In this document: positions 62,506-64,000 of the stretch, one piece after another
Layout: every line of letters starts with the position of its first letter
How positions within the stretch are numbered: the stretch's first letter is position 1
NCBI GenBank assembly: GCA_025999455.1
Contig: AP024683.1
Coordinates: forward strand, 3,412,451-3,476,450
Direction: 5' to 3'
Source: Geminicoccaceae bacterium
GTDB taxonomy: Bacteria; Pseudomonadota; Alphaproteobacteria; Geminicoccales; Geminicoccaceae
DNA: 64,000 nt
Program-made: the position numbers and the translations under genes
Notes under the pieces: model-generated
Databases searched by the model: none
The model's input: the letters and a program-made list of their open reading frames with translations, nothing else
Told to the model about the DNA's origin: nothing

Positions 62506-63258
62506 TCAGCGGGAAGGCGGAAGGCTCGCCGGCGCGGGCGCGCCACCGTCGAGCGGCTCGCCGACCGGGCCCAGCACGGCGAGGCTCGTCGAACGGAACT
62601 CGCGCCGCCACGAGACGAGCACGACCCACACCGTCGCGATCATGAAGAGGAGCGGGTGGACGAACCAAGCGAGGCCGGCGAGCCCGAAATAATAAGCTCG
62701 CATCGCCTTGTTGAAATGGTCGGCCGCGCGCGTCGCCATGCGCGCCGCCCGCTCGACGAACCGGGCGGCTGCGGGGGTGGCCGCTTCGGCCGGTGGCGGT
62801 GCCGCCCCGATCAGGATCGCCACGTAATTGAACTGCCGGAGCGTCCAGGTGAACTTGAAGAACGCGTAGACGAAAACGAGGACGAGCAGAAGGACCTTGG
62901 CGTCGAACACCCGGGGTGCGCTCGGCGCAGCGAGCGGCAGGTCGGAGAGGATCGCGAGCGCCTGATCGCGGGCGCCGAGCACCGCCGCGAGCCCGCCGAT
63001 CAGGATGATCGAAGAGCTCGCGAAGAAGGCGATGTTCTGGACCAGCACCTGGACGACCTGCAGATCGGTGATCCGGTTGTCACGGGCGAGCATCTGCCGC
63101 ATCCAGGCGACCCGGTATTCGTGCATGCGCGCCATGAGACTGGGCCGGCCGGGCCCGTCGGCCCAGCGCGCGTAACCGACCCAGGCGAGCAGGAAGACGA
63201 GCGGTGCGGCGGCGTCGAGCAGCGGCACGGCGAGCCGGCTCTCGAGCTCGGCGAGCAT
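62506..63258 (-). CDS. DUF599 family membrane protein
   Basis: Protein of 250 residues with about four membrane helices (DAAAPLVFLLAWVGYARWAD, FFASSSIILIGGLAAVLGA, FDAKVLLLVLVFVYAFFKFT, LLFMIATVWVVLVSWRREF). The DUF599 stretches NRITDLQVVQVLVQNIAFFA, TWTLRQFNYVAILIG and HFNKAMRAYYFGLAGLAWFV are clear. Function unknown. Divergent from the glutamine-amidotransferase-like gene and convergent with the SbcC-like gene, with only 9 bases between stops. Confidence 0.88.
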   Translation of the reverse strand: MLAELESRLAVPLLDAAAPLVFLLAWVGYARWADGPGRPSLMARMHEYRVAWMRQMLARDNRITDLQVVQVLVQNIAFFASSSIILIGGLAAVLGARDQALAILSDLPLAAPSAPRVFDAKVLLLVLVFVYAFFKFTWTLRQFNYVAILIGAAPPPAEAATPAAARFVERAARMATRAADHFNKAMRAYYFGLAGLAWFVHPLLFMIATVWVVLVSWRREFRSTSLAVLGPVGEPLDGGAPAPASLPPSR

Positions 63259-63308
63259 CTCCCCCTCTCCTTGCAGCGACCCCGGGCGATCGCTACCTCT
63301 GCGCGGCC

Positions 63309-64000
63309 ATGCGCACGAGTCCCCGTCCCGCGATCGGCGTCACGCTCGACAGCGAGCCCCCGGGTGGCTACGCGAAGCAGCCCTGGTACGCGCTCCGCGA
63401 GAATTATTGCGACGTGCTCGCCGAGGCGGGCGGTCTGCCACTCGCCTTGCCGCACGAACCGGATCTCGTCGAGGACTATCTCGCCCGGCTCGACGGGCTC
63501 GTCATCACGGGCGGCGCGTTCGACATCGACCCGGCGCTCTACGGGGCGACCGAACGCCACGCCACCGTTCGCCTCAAGGAGCGGCGCACCCGCTTCGAAT
63601 GGGCGATCACCGAACGCGCCCTCGCCCTCGACCTACCGATCCTCGGCATCTGCGGCGGCCAGCAGCTCTTGAACGTCGTCCTGGGTGGGCGGCTCATCCA
63701 GCACATCCCGGATTCCGTGCCCGATGCCCTGCCACACGAGCAGCCGAACCCGCGGACCGAGCCGGGCCACGAGGTCCTGGTCGAGCCCGGCACGCTCCTG
63801 CACCGTCTCACCCGGGCCGAGCGGCTGCTCGTCAACAGCGCCCATCACCAGGCCGCCGAGACCGTGGGGCCGGGGGTCGTCGTGAGCGGACGCGCGCCCG
63901 ACGGGGTGATCGAGGCGATCGAAGACCCTCGGCGCCGCTTCTGTCTGGGCGTGCAATGGCATCCCGAATACCGGATCGACGCGGGCGACACGGCGATCCT
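63309..64000 (+). CDS. class I glutamine amidotransferase-like (gamma-glutamyl-GABA hydrolase, PuuD-type), 3' end outside window
   Basis: Peptidase C26-like protein; 230 residues are visible and the gene runs off the right edge. It shows IGVTLDSEPPGGYAKQPWYA, LVITGGAFDIDPALYG, the nucleophile Cys115 in ILGICGGQQLLNVVLGG, and VQWHPEY with His218 and Glu220 completing the triad. PuuD-type enzymes hydrolyse gamma-glutamyl-GABA in putrescine breakdown; no other puu gene is in view, so the substrate is inferred from family only. Confidence 0.9.
   Translation, partial: MRTSPRPAIGVTLDSEPPGGYAKQPWYALRENYCDVLAEAGGLPLALPHEPDLVEDYLARLDGLVITGGAFDIDPALYGATERHATVRLKERRTRFEWAITERALALDLPILGICGGQQLLNVVLGGRLIQHIPDSVPDALPHEQPNPRTEPGHEVLVEPGTLLHRLTRAERLLVNSAHHQAAETVGPGVVVSGRAPDGVIEAIEDPRRRFCLGVQWHPEYRIDAGDTAI

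Overview
The window is about 64 kb of very GC-rich, gene-dense bacterial chromosome. It reads as an alphaproteobacterium, most likely close to Rhodospirillales or Geminicoccales, though without rRNA the placement is an inference. The markers are a MucR/Ros regulator, a TrcR (DUF1013) cell-cycle regulator, the short ProS without an editing insert, a DUF6867 gene inside a liv operon, the block glnD-murJ-trpS-nifU-tsaB-rimI-mucR-miaB, and a ccmDEFGHI operon. Starts are often GTG or TTG, and 4-base stop/start overlaps are frequent. There is no rRNA, tRNA, CRISPR array, transposase or prophage, so most of the window is core chromosome.

Layout. 1-10.9 kb (mostly minus): miaB (cut by the edge), mucR, a plus-strand TusA-like gene, rimI, tsaB, a NifU-type Fe-S scaffold, a DUF2333 gene, trpS, murJ, a BenE-type permease and glnD. 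10.9-16.1 kb (plus): cytochrome c maturation genes ccmD-E-F-G-H-I; ccmABC are not here. 16.1-20.4 kb (minus): moaE, moaD, pgsA, uvrC, then a Met/His-rich DUF305 protein and a small secreted Cys-rich protein, a plausible metal-handling pair. 20.6-25.1 kb: hisE, then a minus block of a DMT transporter, lolD, lolC/E and proS.

25.3-32.0 kb (plus) is the most distinctive part. A compact promoter and TPP riboswitch precede a thiM-thiE fusion, thiD, an orphan TRAP-type solute-binding protein, tenA and a thiXYZ-like ABC transporter. This is a thiamine salvage operon: the transporter and TenA would recover pyrimidine breakdown products, ThiM and ThiD phosphorylate the thiazole and pyrimidine, and ThiE joins them. 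The orphan TRAP binding protein has no accepted role there.

32.1-39.4 kb holds a photolyase/cryptochrome with a DUF2256 partner, a HupE-type metal permease, a secreted trypsin-like protease, a glutathione S-transferase running into an unrecognised domain in another frame, a LivH-type permease with a lipoprotein-like N-terminus, a secreted conserved hypothetical, a Crp/Fnr regulator and a DUF2892 membrane protein. 39.4-42.9 kb: a PQQ-type sugar dehydrogenase, an SDR, trcR and a hypothetical. 42.9-53.4 kb (minus): an M20 amidohydrolase, a branched-chain amino acid ABC system (livK, DUF6867, livF, livG, livM, livH), a secreted hypothetical, an orphan DppB-like permease, a Uma2 protein and an enolase-superfamily enzyme.

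53.7-64 kb: a secreted coiled-coil protein, a pyridoxamine-oxidase-like protein and a DedA/TVP38 membrane protein (minus), then a plus-strand run of cnoX, a Lon N-domain protein, a Trm112-like protein, DUF971, an SbcD-like nuclease and an SbcC/YhaN-like ATPase. A DUF599 protein (minus) and a class I glutamine-amidotransferase-like hydrolase cut by the right edge close the window.
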